A stretch of 64,000 nt of DNA from Acetobacter lovaniensis. GTDB taxonomy: Bacteria; Pseudomonadota; Alphaproteobacteria; Acetobacterales; Acetobacteraceae. Positions 16,793 to 25,684 of this stretch are shown in pieces (position 1 is the first letter of the stretch; each line of letters begins with the position of its first letter). The stretch is taken from contig NZ_JACHIE010000006.1 of NCBI RefSeq assembly GCF_014207635.1, positions 124,001-188,000 of the forward strand, in the 5' to 3' direction. The position numbers and the translations under genes were made by a program. The notes beneath the pieces are model-generated. The model saw only the letters and a program-made list of their open reading frames with translations, searched no databases and had not been told where the DNA came from.

Positions 16793-18301
16793 ATGTTGGC
16801 ATGGTTTACCGAAAAAGCGCCCCTGAGACGGAAAATTTCCATCGTCATGGCCTGTTTGCAGGCCTACATGCTTTTGCAGATCCTGGTGCAGCTTGTCAGT
16901 TCTGAAATGGACCTGCCGCTGTCTGTGCAGCGTTATCTGGGGCTGGGCGGGTTTGTCGTCAGTTCCCTTATGGTTTTTCTGGCCCGCTGGATGCTGATCA
17001 GCCACGCCGCCGTGCCGTTTGAGACGATTACAGCCCTGACCGAGCGTATTGCGGCAGGCAAGCTGGATGAAAAAATCCCCTATGTTGACTGGTCAGACTG
17101 CGCCGGGCGTCTTGCCAGAGCGCTGACGACCTTCCGCACTGCGCAGGTCCGGCAGCTTGATCTGCAAAAGATTGCTCAGGACAGTGCCGATGAACAACAG
17201 CGCATGAGTGAGCTGACACAGCAGCGGGCCCTTGAGCAGAACGGCATGATCGTGGAACTGGGCAAAGGGCTGCGCACACTGGCGGATCGCAATCTGGCCT
17301 TCCAGTTTACATCTCCCTTTGCGCCAGAGTTTGACGCCCTGCGCCGCGATTTTAACGAGGCCGTGGCCTCCCTGTCCGAAGCCATGGCTGATGTGGCTGC
17401 GGCTTCTGCCCTTATTCAGGGCGGGTCGATGGAAATTGCCGAAGCCTCGCAGGATTTTGCCCAGCGAACCGAACGGCAGGCAGCGGCCATGGGCCAGATG
17501 ACGGCCTCCATAACCAGTGTTAAAAACGGTGTGGATAATCAGGCCGAAGCCGCGCAGGAAGCGCGCGATGCGGCGCAGAGTGCTCATGCCGCCGTGCAGC
17601 GCTCTACCACGGTCATGCTGTCGGCCATGTCCGCCATTCAGGAAATTGCAACATCGTCGGCCAAAATGTCCGCCATTATTGGTATTATTGATGACATTGC
17701 CTTCCAGACCAATCTGCTGGCCCTGAATGCCGGGGTGGAAGCCGCCCGCGCGGGTGACGCCGGGCGCGGGTTTGCCGTGGTTGCGACCGAAATCCGGGCG
17801 CTGGCGCAGCGTTCCTCCACCTCCTCGCGCGATATCCGGAGCCTGATCGAGATTTCCACCCGGCAGGTGACCGAAGGCGTGCGCCTTGTGGAACAGACGG
17901 ACAAGGAACTCCGGCTGGTGGCCGGGCAGGTGGAAACCATTACCACTCATGTAGGCAATATCGCCAATGTGGCCCGCGAGCAGGTAGGCAGTCTGGGCGA
18001 GGTCAATACCGCCGCGACCCATATTGACGCCACAACCCAGCAGAACGCCGCCATGGTGGAACAGACTGCGGCTGCTGCCCATAACCTCAAGAGCGAGGCG
18101 GCTAATCTGGTGGATGTGGTCGGCCACTTCACCCTGCCCGGTGCTGGTCCCGCGCTGGCCGGGCCTCGTGGTGGTTCGGCACGTCCGGCACTGGCCAAAC
18201 CGGCCAGCACGCCCCGTCGCCCTGCGGCCCTTGGCACTGGCAAACCTGCCGCTCCGCGCCAGTTGGAAAGCAGCGGGGCCGGGGACTGGTCGGACTTCTA
18301 G
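16793..18301 (+). CDS. Methyl-accepting chemotaxis protein with HAMP domain
   Basis: A 502-residue chemoreceptor. Two transmembrane segments (about residues 14-36 and 50-67) enclose only a dozen or so periplasmic residues, so it has no classical periplasmic ligand domain and may sense a membrane or internal signal. A HAMP region (FETITALTERIAAGKLDEKIP) and a long linker follow, then the signalling domain with the tip IIDDIAFQTNLLALNAGVEAARAGDAGRGFAVVATEIRAL. The last five residues, DWSDF, fit the xWxxF pattern of CheR/CheB-tethering pentapeptides. The ATG used is preceded by GAGGTGG. A strong terminator follows the gene. No cheA/cheW/cheR genes are in the window. Confidence 0.92.
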   Translation: MLAWFTEKAPLRRKISIVMACLQAYMLLQILVQLVSSEMDLPLSVQRYLGLGGFVVSSLMVFLARWMLISHAAVPFETITALTERIAAGKLDEKIPYVDWSDCAGRLARALTTFRTAQVRQLDLQKIAQDSADEQQRMSELTQQRALEQNGMIVELGKGLRTLADRNLAFQFTSPFAPEFDALRRDFNEAVASLSEAMADVAAASALIQGGSMEIAEASQDFAQRTERQAAAMGQMTASITSVKNGVDNQAEAAQEARDAAQSAHAAVQRSTTVMLSAMSAIQEIATSSAKMSAIIGIIDDIAFQTNLLALNAGVEAARAGDAGRGFAVVATEIRALAQRSSTSSRDIRSLIEISTRQVTEGVRLVEQTDKELRLVAGQVETITTHVGNIANVAREQVGSLGEVNTAATHIDATTQQNAAMVEQTAAAAHNLKSEAANLVDVVGHFTLPGAGPALAGPRGGSARPALAKPASTPRRPAALGTGKPAAPRQLESSGAGDWSDF

Positions 18302-18608
18302 GCTGTTGCCCTGCCTTGCAGGGGGCTGTGTGTAAAGCAAAGGCCGGGTGCATATGTGCCCGGCCTTTTTGCTGTGTGCCGGATCATGCGCTCACGCGGG
18401 CGTGTTGCAGGCGGAGGTCCGAGCCGGTAGGAAATCGGCAAAAATATAGAAAATTTTTATAAATTCCTGCCAACACTTGGGGTTGTAGGTTCCGTTAGGT
18501 TGCTCTGGTCACGCTCTAACGCCCGGTGTAGGATAAATGATACACACACACATTGCTGATTTTTGCCCTTGCTGGCGGGAAACAGCCGATTAAAAATATG
18601 GTGCAATC
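18302..18608. other. Intergenic region between chemoreceptor gene and flaF
   Basis: About 300 bases without a gene. It holds the terminator of the upstream chemoreceptor gene, then an AT-rich stretch around 18437-18465 that is the likeliest promoter region for flaF. I see no defined operator or RNA structure besides the terminator. Confidence 0.5.
18339..18370 (+). terminator. Rho-independent terminator after chemoreceptor gene
   Basis: AAAGGCCGGG and CCCGGCCTTT form a 10-bp stem around a 10-base loop and run directly into a T-tract. It is a textbook intrinsic terminator for the chemoreceptor transcript. Confidence 0.88.
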
Positions 18609-19004
18609 ATGATCCATCCCGCAATGCGTGCCTACCAGAATGTGGCTGGGTATTCCATGACGGACCGACAGGCCGATGCGACCTGCTTCAGGCTGCTGAT
18701 TGAAGAGTTGGAAACGGCATCCGCCAGTTCTGATCCTTCTGTCCGGCTGAAGGCCCTGACCAAGAACCAGCGTTTATGGTCCATGATCATGAAGGCGAAT
18801 TCGCTGGATGCAGGGGCTACCAATTATGAGGACAGGGAGCTGTTTGTAAGACTTGCCTCTCAGGCGCAGCGTTATGGCATCCGCGCCATACTTGATACCA
18901 ATCTGTCTCTCGCACCCCTGATCGGGATTGCAGAAACCGTTCTGGAAGGTTTGGAAGCATCCGCAGGTTCCGGACAGGAGTTCGATACCAGCACCATGCT
19001 CTGA
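18609..19004 (+). CDS. flaF: Flagellin biosynthesis regulator FlaF
   Basis: A 131-residue FlaF-family protein. Features are an N-terminal AYQNVAGYSMTDRQADA, the segment RLKALTKNQRLWSMIMKANSLDAG (family core: AL-x2-NQRLW) and a helical C-terminal part. FlaF is an alphaproteobacterial protein required for flagellin secretion or synthesis, acting with FlbT on flagellin mRNA or protein. flbT is not present here and the flagellin gene lies about 14 kb away. The next gene downstream, 98 bases away, is the globin-coupled chemoreceptor. Confidence 0.85.
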   Translation: MIHPAMRAYQNVAGYSMTDRQADATCFRLLIEELETASASSDPSVRLKALTKNQRLWSMIMKANSLDAGATNYEDRELFVRLASQAQRYGIRAILDTNLSLAPLIGIAETVLEGLEASAGSGQEFDTSTML

Positions 19005-19102
19005 ACGGTCGAGGGGCCAAAAAAGGTGGCTCGACTATGGAAAATTCGGACGCGCGGGCTGGCCACTGGTAGCCTGCTTCAATAGCTGACAGACTGTCTT
19101 TT

Positions 19103-20560
19103 ATGGGCATAGAGCGGCGAGAGCGGGAAACGCTGGCCGGTATGCGCCCTGATATGGCCGAGATTCTGGACGAGAGTCTGTCCGAATTTTATCAACGTGT
19201 GCAGGATGTGCCTGAACTGGCCCGTTTTTTCCCGACCGAGGCCATTACGTCCAAGGCCCGCACCTTGCAGCAGGCGCACTGGGAAACCATTCTATCGGGC
19301 AAGTTCGGGCCGGACTACGTTAGTGACGTTACCCGGATTGGCCACGCCCATGCCCGCATCGGGCTGGAGCCACGGTGGTATATTGATGGCTACGCCGTGC
19401 TGCTGGATGCCATCTGCCGCCGTCTGATCCGGCGGGGGGTGCGCGGCGGGCGGCGTTTTTCCCTTGGCCGTGCGGCGGCCGAGGCCGAAATGGGCGAAAA
19501 GCTGGGTCAGCAGATCGGGTCTATACTCAAGGCCGCGTTTCTGGACATGGATCTGGTCATTTCCATCTATCTTGCGCGGCTGGAGGAGGAACGGCAGAAA
19601 GCCGCGTCCGAGCGCTCGGCGCTGGAACAGATTGCTCAGGCCCTTGAGCGTGTGGCCGAAGGCGACCTGAGTGCCACACTGGCGCGGGATGTGGCCGAAC
19701 GCTCGCCCGTGCTGGCGGCAGCCTTTGCCAGGCTTAAAACCGGGCTGAACGAAGTGGTCTCCGATATTCGTGAGGTTTCCACGCAGGTGGAGGACGCGGC
19801 CTCCTCCATCAGCCAGAGCAATACCCGTATTCTCAGCCAGAACGAGGCACAGGTTGGCTCCATCCACCGCCTGACCAATGCTACGGCCACGCTGGAAGCG
19901 TCGCTGGACGATGTTTCGGGGCAGACGGTAGCCGCCGAGCAGGCCGCGCGCAAATGTGTGGACGCTGCGGCACGGGGCAGCACCAACATGAACGATGTGC
20001 GCGCCACCATGGCGGATATTCAAGCCTCATGGAAAACCATATCCGATCTGGTTGGCGCTATTCAGAACATTGCGGCCCAGACCAATTTTCTGGCCCTTAA
20101 CGCCAATGTGGAGGCCACACGGGCCGGGGCCATGGGGCGCGGGTTTTCGGTTGTGGCCATGGCTATTCGGGACCTGTCGGTGAAGACATCCCACGCCGCC
20201 CGCCAGATTGCGGTCAGTGCGCAAAAGAACGAGGCGGTGATCCGCAGCGGGGCAGATGCGGTTAACCAGATGGTGGAGGACCTGTCAGATATAGGGGCGG
20301 GCATTGCGGTGGTGAACAACGCCATCAGCAGGATTAACAAAGAAATGAGCGGTCAGCAGCAGAGCGTTAAAGGGACACACCGTGAGGCCGCCGCCCTGCG
20401 TGATCTGACGGAAAAAACATCCGCCATGAGCGAACTCGCCTCCGCTGACTGTCAGGACCTGAGCCAGCGTTCCGCCAGAATGGTGGAACTGGTGAGCAAT
20501 TTTGTGCTCTCCGATTGCGGGCTGGATTATACGGCTGATTACCCGATAGCCGCCGAATAG
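19103..20560 (+). CDS. Globin-coupled chemoreceptor (HemAT-like)
   Basis: A 485-residue soluble chemoreceptor with no transmembrane segment. Residues ~1-155 are a globin-sensor domain: ILDESLSEFYQRV, and the family hallmark HARIGLEPRWYIDGY in which His83 is the likely proximal haem ligand. Residues ~165-460 are a HAMP-like linker and signalling domain with the hairpin tip IAAQTNFLALNANVEATRAG. It probably senses oxygen or redox state for aerotaxis, fitting an obligate aerobe. Two nearly invariant glutamates flanking the tip are replaced by Ala (RAGAMGRGF and VVAMAIR). A - strand terminator for flgE lies immediately downstream. Confidence 0.92.
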   Translation: MGIERRERETLAGMRPDMAEILDESLSEFYQRVQDVPELARFFPTEAITSKARTLQQAHWETILSGKFGPDYVSDVTRIGHAHARIGLEPRWYIDGYAVLLDAICRRLIRRGVRGGRRFSLGRAAAEAEMGEKLGQQIGSILKAAFLDMDLVISIYLARLEEERQKAASERSALEQIAQALERVAEGDLSATLARDVAERSPVLAAAFARLKTGLNEVVSDIREVSTQVEDAASSISQSNTRILSQNEAQVGSIHRLTNATATLEASLDDVSGQTVAAEQAARKCVDAAARGSTNMNDVRATMADIQASWKTISDLVGAIQNIAAQTNFLALNANVEATRAGAMGRGFSVVAMAIRDLSVKTSHAARQIAVSAQKNEAVIRSGADAVNQMVEDLSDIGAGIAVVNNAISRINKEMSGQQQSVKGTHREAAALRDLTEKTSAMSELASADCQDLSQRSARMVELVSNFVLSDCGLDYTADYPIAAE

Positions 20561-20568
20561 GCGGGCAC

Positions 20569-20601
20569 AAAAAAAACCGGCCTGCTTTGTGGCAGGCCGG
20601 T
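20569..20601 (-). terminator. Rho-independent terminator of flgE
   Basis: Read on the - strand, ACCGGCCTGC and GCAGGCCGGT form a perfect 10-bp stem with a 6-base loop, followed by eight U residues. It lies just past the flgE stop codon and also close to the end of the convergent chemoreceptor gene, which lacks a T-tract on its own side. Confidence 0.9.
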
Positions 20602-20629
20602 GCAGAAGCGCTTTGGTTTAAAAAGCGGC

Positions 20630-21949
20630 TTACTGCTTCATGGCGATGGTGGCCTGAAGCAGCTGGTCTGCCGTGGTCACGATCTTGGTGTTGGCGGTGT
20701 AGGCTTCCTGCGCCACGATCAGGGCGGACAGGTCGCTGGTCAGGTCGGTGGTGGAGGATTCCACATAGCCAACCGTCAGGGAGCCTGTTGCGTTCTGGCC
20801 GACCAGCCCGGTCTGGGCGCTGCCCGAGGCGGCTGTGGCCGTGTAAGCCTGCCCATCCTGCGCCAGCAGACCGTTGACATTGGCAAAGTTGCTGAGGGCC
20901 ACCTTGCCGATCAACTGCGTGTCCCCGTTGTCGAACGTCGCCATGACGGAACCATCGCTTTCGATGCTCGCACTCTGGTACGTGCCGGTGGTCACGCTGT
21001 CACTGACGGTTTTGGGGGTTGTGGAGGTGACACTGAGGGACATGCCGCTTGTGCCACCAATGGTGCCGATGTTGACCTTCACATTCTGCGTGTTGCCATC
21101 GGGGTAGGTGATGGAGATCGGCAGGTTGGCGGTGGCCCCGTTCAGGGTAGAGGTCACGTTGTTGCCGGAGCTGTCGGTCACGGATTTCAGCGAACCATCG
21201 GTATTGAAGTCCACCGTATAGGCCGTTGTGGGTGTGATGGACATGCCCGAGGTGCTGGACGTGGCTGCTACGGTCCACTCGGTAGCGGAGGACTGGGTCC
21301 ACGTCAGCGTGACATCCCCGGTATTGGCTTTGGGGTTGGCCTGATTGTAGGTGCCATCATAAACAGTGGTGTTCGTTGTCACCGGGGTTGCCCCGGTCAC
21401 GGAGGACAGGGTGCCTGTTGCTGTCAGCGTTGTGGTCTGCGTAGGCCGGAACGTTACATTGGCGACATTGATCTGGGTTACGCTGGATGTGTTCAGCGCG
21501 CCGGTCGTGGGGTCCACCATGTAGCCATCAAGGTAATAACCGCTGGTGTTCTGCAGGTAGCCGTCCTTGTCTTCATAGAACTCACCGTTACGGGTGTAGT
21601 ACTGTTCGGGCGCAAAGTCAGCGCCAGCCGAAGTGACGGCCCCGGTCTTTTTGGAAACGTTGAACAGCCCGTTGCCGGAAATGGACATGGCCAGTCCGTC
21701 CGTGCTGGAGGCCGCGGTCCCCTGGGAGTTGACGTGCTGCACGGTTACGGCGGCCACGGAGTTGGCCACACCCTGTGCAAACGACCCGGACGTGGAGCCC
21801 GCACCAGCCACAAAGTCCTGAAACGCGGTGGTGTCGGCCTTGTAGCCGACCGTCTGGCTGTTGGCGATGTTGTTGCTGAGGTTGGTAAACGCGGTGGCCT
21901 GAGCGTTAATCCCGCTGACAGCCGTGGTAAGGGAGTTGAAAATAGACAT
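20630..21949 (-). CDS. flgE: Flagellar hook protein FlgE
   Basis: A 439-residue hook subunit. The N-terminus has the flagellar rod/hook motif (LTTAVSGINAQATAFTNLSNNIANSQTVGYKADTTAF) and the C-terminus the matching helical repeat (VESSTTDLTSDLSALIVAQEAYTANTKIVTTADQLLQATI). The FlgE-specific DGYMVD and YYTRNGEFYEDKDGYLQN segments separate it from FlgF/FlgG. The centre is Thr/Ser-rich surface-domain sequence. Its own terminator follows; the upstream gene on the same strand, flhB, is 219 bases away. Confidence 0.95.
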   Translation of the reverse strand: MSIFNSLTTAVSGINAQATAFTNLSNNIANSQTVGYKADTTAFQDFVAGAGSTSGSFAQGVANSVAAVTVQHVNSQGTAASSTDGLAMSISGNGLFNVSKKTGAVTSAGADFAPEQYYTRNGEFYEDKDGYLQNTSGYYLDGYMVDPTTGALNTSSVTQINVANVTFRPTQTTTLTATGTLSSVTGATPVTTNTTVYDGTYNQANPKANTGDVTLTWTQSSATEWTVAATSSTSGMSITPTTAYTVDFNTDGSLKSVTDSSGNNVTSTLNGATANLPISITYPDGNTQNVKVNIGTIGGTSGMSLSVTSTTPKTVSDSVTTGTYQSASIESDGSVMATFDNGDTQLIGKVALSNFANVNGLLAQDGQAYTATAASGSAQTGLVGQNATGSLTVGYVESSTTDLTSDLSALIVAQEAYTANTKIVTTADQLLQATIAMKQ

Positions 21950-22168
21950 GTGTCGTCCCTGCCTTGTGGATGCGCAGTTATCTTACGCTGGCTGTCTGTG
22001 CCGGTTGGGCACACGCTTCAGCCACTGGGTTGATGGCTAGCAGGTTCCGGGGCAACAACACGCCTGACCACACGACCTGCGCCTGAGTTACCCAACTGAG
22101 TAGCATGTAGGGCACGAAACGCAAGTTTTTCCTGCGTGAAAGAACTGTAAACCGCCGTTTTCCGGCTG

Positions 22169-23278
22169 TTAGCGGCGTGGGGGTGGGGGTTGTTGCGGGG
22201 GTGGTGTCACAGCCCGCGCACCGGGGGTTTTGAGCTTCATGACATAAGCAATAATGGTGGCGACGGGCTGGAAGTATTCGGCCGGAATTTCCGAATCCAG
22301 CGGCAGGGTGTACAGCGCGCGCGCCAAAGGCGGGTTGGGGACAATAGGAATGCGGGCCTCCTCTGCCGCCTCACGCATACGCGCGGCCAGTTCATCCGTG
22401 CCTTTGGCGACAATTTTAGGCGCGGTATGCACCCCGTTTTCGTATTGCAGGGCCACGGCGTAGTGGGTCGGGTTGGTAATGACCACGGTGGCTTCGTCCC
22501 TGACCGCCTGCACCATACGGCGGCGGCGGCGCATGCGCATCTGTCGCTGGCGGGCCTTTACCTTGGGGTCCCCGTCCATTTCCTTGGTTTCGTCTTTGAT
22601 TTCCTGAAAGCTCATGCGCAGTTTCTGTAGCCGGTTCCAGCGTGTCCACACATCATCGAGCACGGCTATGACGGCCTGCACCACCAGCACCACCAGTGTC
22701 GCGTACACAAACCACGAGATAAGTTCGGACGTTAGGTGCCGCACACTCCACCGCTCGGAAACGGGAGCCACGCGCAGGGTCTCCTTGGCGACCCCGAACA
22801 GGACGCAGCCAAACACCACCAGCTTGATCAGGCTTTTGGCGGTTTCCACCAGATTGTTCTTGCTGAATATCCGCGAGATCCCCTTGGCGGGGGACAGGCG
22901 CGTAATGTCGGGCATGATGGCCTGCGGGCGGAACAGGAATCCGCTCTGGACCACGCCAAAAGCCAGCGTGACCAGCAGTGCCGTACCCACCAGAGGGGCT
23001 GCCAGCCAGACTCCTTCCAGCGATGCCTGTACGGATGCGCGGTAGAGGGAGGCACGGTCGAAGGGAATACTGTCAAAATGGGCCATGAGCCCATACATGT
23101 GCCTGGTAAACCTGTAGGCGGACAGGCCGGTGCTGGTGGTAAAAACAATCAGGAAGCCGCTCAGAACAATCAGGAGCTGTACCTCGCGCGATTGGGCAAT
23201 ATTGCCTTCCTCACGTGCGTTTTCCAGCCGTTTTCCGGTTGGGGCCTGACTCTTTTCGCCTGAACTGTCATCGGCCAT
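22169..23278 (-). CDS. flhB: Flagellar export gate protein FlhB
   Basis: A 369-residue membrane protein. The N-terminus SSGEKSQAPTGKRLENAREEGNIAQSREV is canonical, and four membrane segments follow. The cytoplasmic domain contains the autocleavage motif N269-P-T-H272 (VVITNPTHYAVAL), needed for the switch from rod/hook to filament export that FliK triggers. The C-terminus carries a Pro-rich tail (TPPPQQPPPPRR). It lies downstream of fliE-fliQ-fliR, 12 bases from the fliR stop codon, in one export-gate operon. Confidence 0.96.
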   Translation of the reverse strand: MADDSSGEKSQAPTGKRLENAREEGNIAQSREVQLLIVLSGFLIVFTTSTGLSAYRFTRHMYGLMAHFDSIPFDRASLYRASVQASLEGVWLAAPLVGTALLVTLAFGVVQSGFLFRPQAIMPDITRLSPAKGISRIFSKNNLVETAKSLIKLVVFGCVLFGVAKETLRVAPVSERWSVRHLTSELISWFVYATLVVLVVQAVIAVLDDVWTRWNRLQKLRMSFQEIKDETKEMDGDPKVKARQRQMRMRRRRRMVQAVRDEATVVITNPTHYAVALQYENGVHTAPKIVAKGTDELAARMREAAEEARIPIVPNPPLARALYTLPLDSEIPAEYFQPVATIIAYVMKLKTPGARAVTPPPQQPPPPRR

Positions 23279-23290
23279 GCGCGCTTGCTC

Positions 23291-24103
23291 CTAGGGGTGC
23301 GCGGGGGTGGCGCCAATGCCGGGCAGGCCCAGCAGCATGTCGCCCGCCCGTTCCTGCCACACACCACTCATGACCTGAATAAGAATGGCCAGCAGCAGCA
23401 CACCCCCCAGCAACTGGGCGGGCATGGCCATGGAATAGACCTGAATGGACGGCATAAGCCGGTTGAGCACCCCCAGCATGGCAGGCCACAGCGTGCCGAT
23501 CAGCACAAACGGGGCCGAAAGCTGGAAGGCCAGCATAAAGGTCTGGGACGTAACCTGCGTAACACTGCGCGCCATATCCCCCACCATGGGAACATGGCCG
23601 GGAGGGAACACGCTATAGGAGCCGGTAATGGCGGTCAGTGGCAGCGCATACAACCCCGTGGACAGAAAAATAACCGGGACCAGAAAAGAGGCCATATGGC
23701 TGATGGCGGTGCTGCCGGCACCCAGTTCCGGGTCGGGCTGGAGCACGCTGGCAAGGCCGGTAAAAATGGCCACGAACTGCATGGAAATGCCCAGTGCGAG
23801 CGAGACGAGCCGCGCCAGCCAGCCAATGAAAATACCGTACAGCAGTTCGCCCGCAATAATGGCAATGGCGCGGGCTGGCATATGCAGCGCCTGCCCCGAG
23901 ACATCCTTGAGCGCGTTCTGCTCAAGGGGCAGGATGGCAAAGGTAATGCACAGCGCAATGCCTGCGCGGACGATCATGGGGGATGTGCTCTCCCCCAGTC
24001 CGGGGGAGGCCATGACCAGCGCGCTGACCCGGCACAGCACCAGCAGGAACATGGCGGCCAGCACCTGAATGGACCCGCCGGGGAACAGCAGGTAGTCGGT
24101 CAT
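23291..24103 (-). CDS. fliR: Flagellar export gate protein FliR
   Basis: A 270-residue integral membrane protein with about six hydrophobic segments. Family features are RVSALVMASPGLG near the N-terminus, ELLYGIFIGWLARLV, and the FliR core QLSAPFVLIGTLWPAMLGVLNRLMPSIQVY. FliR, FliQ, FliP and FlhB form the export gate. The start chosen begins MTDYLLFPGG; a further in-frame start 24 codons upstream would overlap fliQ and adds non-homologous sequence. It lies between fliQ and flhB on the same strand. Confidence 0.95.
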   Translation of the reverse strand: MTDYLLFPGGSIQVLAAMFLLVLCRVSALVMASPGLGESTSPMIVRAGIALCITFAILPLEQNALKDVSGQALHMPARAIAIIAGELLYGIFIGWLARLVSLALGISMQFVAIFTGLASVLQPDPELGAGSTAISHMASFLVPVIFLSTGLYALPLTAITGSYSVFPPGHVPMVGDMARSVTQVTSQTFMLAFQLSAPFVLIGTLWPAMLGVLNRLMPSIQVYSMAMPAQLLGGVLLLAILIQVMSGVWQERAGDMLLGLPGIGATPAHP

Positions 24104-24128
24104 GCCCACGACGGGGTGTGGGAACCGG

Positions 24129-24404
24129 TCATGACCCGCCAACCATAATGACCTGATCAAAAATGGTGCGGGCATAGGTGTTCAGGGTAGAGGCCATGTA
24201 GGAGCCGGTCAGCAGCAGGGCGGCCATGGCGGCCACGAACTTGGGCACGAAGGAAAGTGTGGCTTCGTTTACCTGCGTCATGGCCTGAAAGAGCGATACC
24301 AGAACACCCGCCACCAGCGAGGCCAGCAGGGAGGGGGCTCCCAGCTTGACCGCCACAAACAGTGTCTGGCGCAGGATGTCGTGGATATCGACCGTATTAT
24401 GCAT
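24129..24404 (-). CDS. fliQ: Flagellar export gate protein FliQ
   Basis: A 91-residue protein with two transmembrane hairpin helices, the standard FliQ size. The conserved stretch APSLLASLVAGVLVSLFQAMTQVNEATLSFVPK is diagnostic. It packs around FliP/FliR in the export gate. It follows fliE by 9 bases and precedes fliR by 25. Confidence 0.95.
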   Translation of the reverse strand: MHNTVDIHDILRQTLFVAVKLGAPSLLASLVAGVLVSLFQAMTQVNEATLSFVPKFVAAMAALLLTGSYMASTLNTYARTIFDQVIMVGGS

Positions 24405-24413
24405 GGGGCGGTC

Positions 24414-24752
24414 TTAGATCGACATTTTCATGACGTCCTGATAGGCCTGCACCATACGGTCGCGCACGGTGGTTACGGTTTGCAGGGTCAGTTTGGCTTC
24501 TTCGACCGAGGTGGCGATATCGCTCATGTTGCCCTGACCGGACAGACCGGCCGCAGTCTGGGTTTCTGCCGTTTTGCCGGTCTGGATGGCACCGTGGAGT
24601 GCGTTGTCCAGCGCGGACGTAAAGCCGGAAACAATATCGGCTCCCCCTGTGGAACCCGTGCCCTGCCCGTCCGTTGCGGACTGCATGCTCTTCTGGGTCT
24701 GTCCGTAGGCGTTGAGCGCGTCGAGGCTGCGTGTGGTGAGATCGCTGGTCAT
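24414..24752 (-). CDS. fliE: Hook-basal body adaptor protein FliE
   Basis: A 112-residue FliE, which joins the MS ring to the rod. The C-terminal half is conserved: NMSDIATSVEEAKLTLQTVTTVRDRMVQAYQDVMKMSI, ending in the invariant MxI. It is the first gene of the fliE-fliQ-fliR-flhB operon and lies 134 bases downstream of the CtrA-like regulator gene on the same strand. Confidence 0.95.
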   Translation of the reverse strand: MTSDLTTRSLDALNAYGQTQKSMQSATDGQGTGSTGGADIVSGFTSALDNALHGAIQTGKTAETQTAAGLSGQGNMSDIATSVEEAKLTLQTVTTVRDRMVQAYQDVMKMSI

Positions 24753-24886
24753 AGTGGCCCTGTCTGGCGCGGAGGGGGCATGCCGCCTGCCGCCATGAGA
24801 GTGGTCTGGAACATAAAGGCTAGTCTAATCCATTTGGCCCCCGCAAGGCCAGTGGCTTTTATGCCCGCCCGCCCGGTCCTTGCGGA

Positions 24887-25684
24887 TTAGAGCACGTCCA
24901 TTTTGGTGGTGGGGGAAATCACGTTGATGCCGCGTGTCACTGGCAGACTTGTCTCGCGCGAGGCAGGGGTGGCGCTGTGCGCGTTCATGCGCGCGCCAAG
25001 GGGGATGAACGCCTGTTCGTTCAGCCTGTAGCCAATGCCCCACTGGGTTATAAACGGGTCGATAATACCAAAATCGCGCAGTTTCTTGCGGATCTTGCAG
25101 ACCATCACATCAATGATCTTGGCGTGTGGTTCCTCCTGACCTGCATACAGGTTGTCCAGCAGGGCTTCCTTGCTGAGCACCTGTGTCTTGCGCAGGGTCA
25201 GCAGTTCCACCACGTCATACTCACGCGGGGTTAAGGGGAGGGGGCGGTCATCTATCCGGACCTGCCTGCAGTCCACGTCCACGACCATGCGGCCGATATG
25301 CAGGCTCAGGCTGTCATGCCCGCCGGTGCGGCGCACAATGGCGCGCAGGCGGGCAAGCAGCTCCACCGGTTCTATGGCGGCACTCACGCAGTCATCCGCG
25401 CCAATGGACAGGGTTTCCGCTACTTCCTGCGGGGTGGACGTGCGCACGATCATGATGACCGGGGTGGGAATGCGGGAGTTGCGGATGTGGCGCAGCAGGC
25501 GCGTATCGGGCCGGGCCTGCTGGATAACCGCAATATCGTACTGCGAGCGGCGCAGGGTTTCCACCACCCCTTCCGGGCCGGACATGGTCAGGGACAGCGC
25601 CCCCTCCACCGCCGCTTCCGCCAGACCTCGGTAGGGACGGATATCCCCCTGGGTCGAGGTGTCTCCGATACACAACAGGCGCAT
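24887..25684 (-). CDS. CtrA/FtcR-like regulator with degenerate receiver
   Basis: A 265-residue OmpR/CtrA-type response regulator. The DNA-binding domain (residues ~125-225) is close to CtrA: LTPREYDVVELLTLRK, EEPHAKIIDVMVCKIRKKL and QWGIGYRLN. The receiver domain is degenerate: the phospho-acceptor Asp is Gln55 (YDIAVIQQARPD, where CtrA has YDLILLDLNLPD), the acidic pair is reduced to GDT, and the TKP lysine is Ala. It is therefore unlikely to be switched by phosphorylation in the normal way. A 40-residue tail follows the DNA-binding domain. Location just upstream of fliE suggests a flagellar regulator comparable to FtcR of Brucella or Rem of Sinorhizobium; that function is inference. Confidence 0.85.
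   Translation of the reverse strand: MRLLCIGDTSTQGDIRPYRGLAEAAVEGALSLTMSGPEGVVETLRRSQYDIAVIQQARPDTRLLRHIRNSRIPTPVIMIVRTSTPQEVAETLSIGADDCVSAAIEPVELLARLRAIVRRTGGHDSLSLHIGRMVVDVDCRQVRIDDRPLPLTPREYDVVELLTLRKTQVLSKEALLDNLYAGQEEPHAKIIDVMVCKIRKKLRDFGIIDPFITQWGIGYRLNEQAFIPLGARMNAHSATPASRETSLPVTRGINVISPTTKMDVL

Noticed and set aside
22108-22126. GGGCACG...GCAAG as a sigma-54 promoter near flgE/flhB
   Set aside because: The GG-to-GC distance is 8-9 bases rather than 10, and the -12 element is not TTGC.
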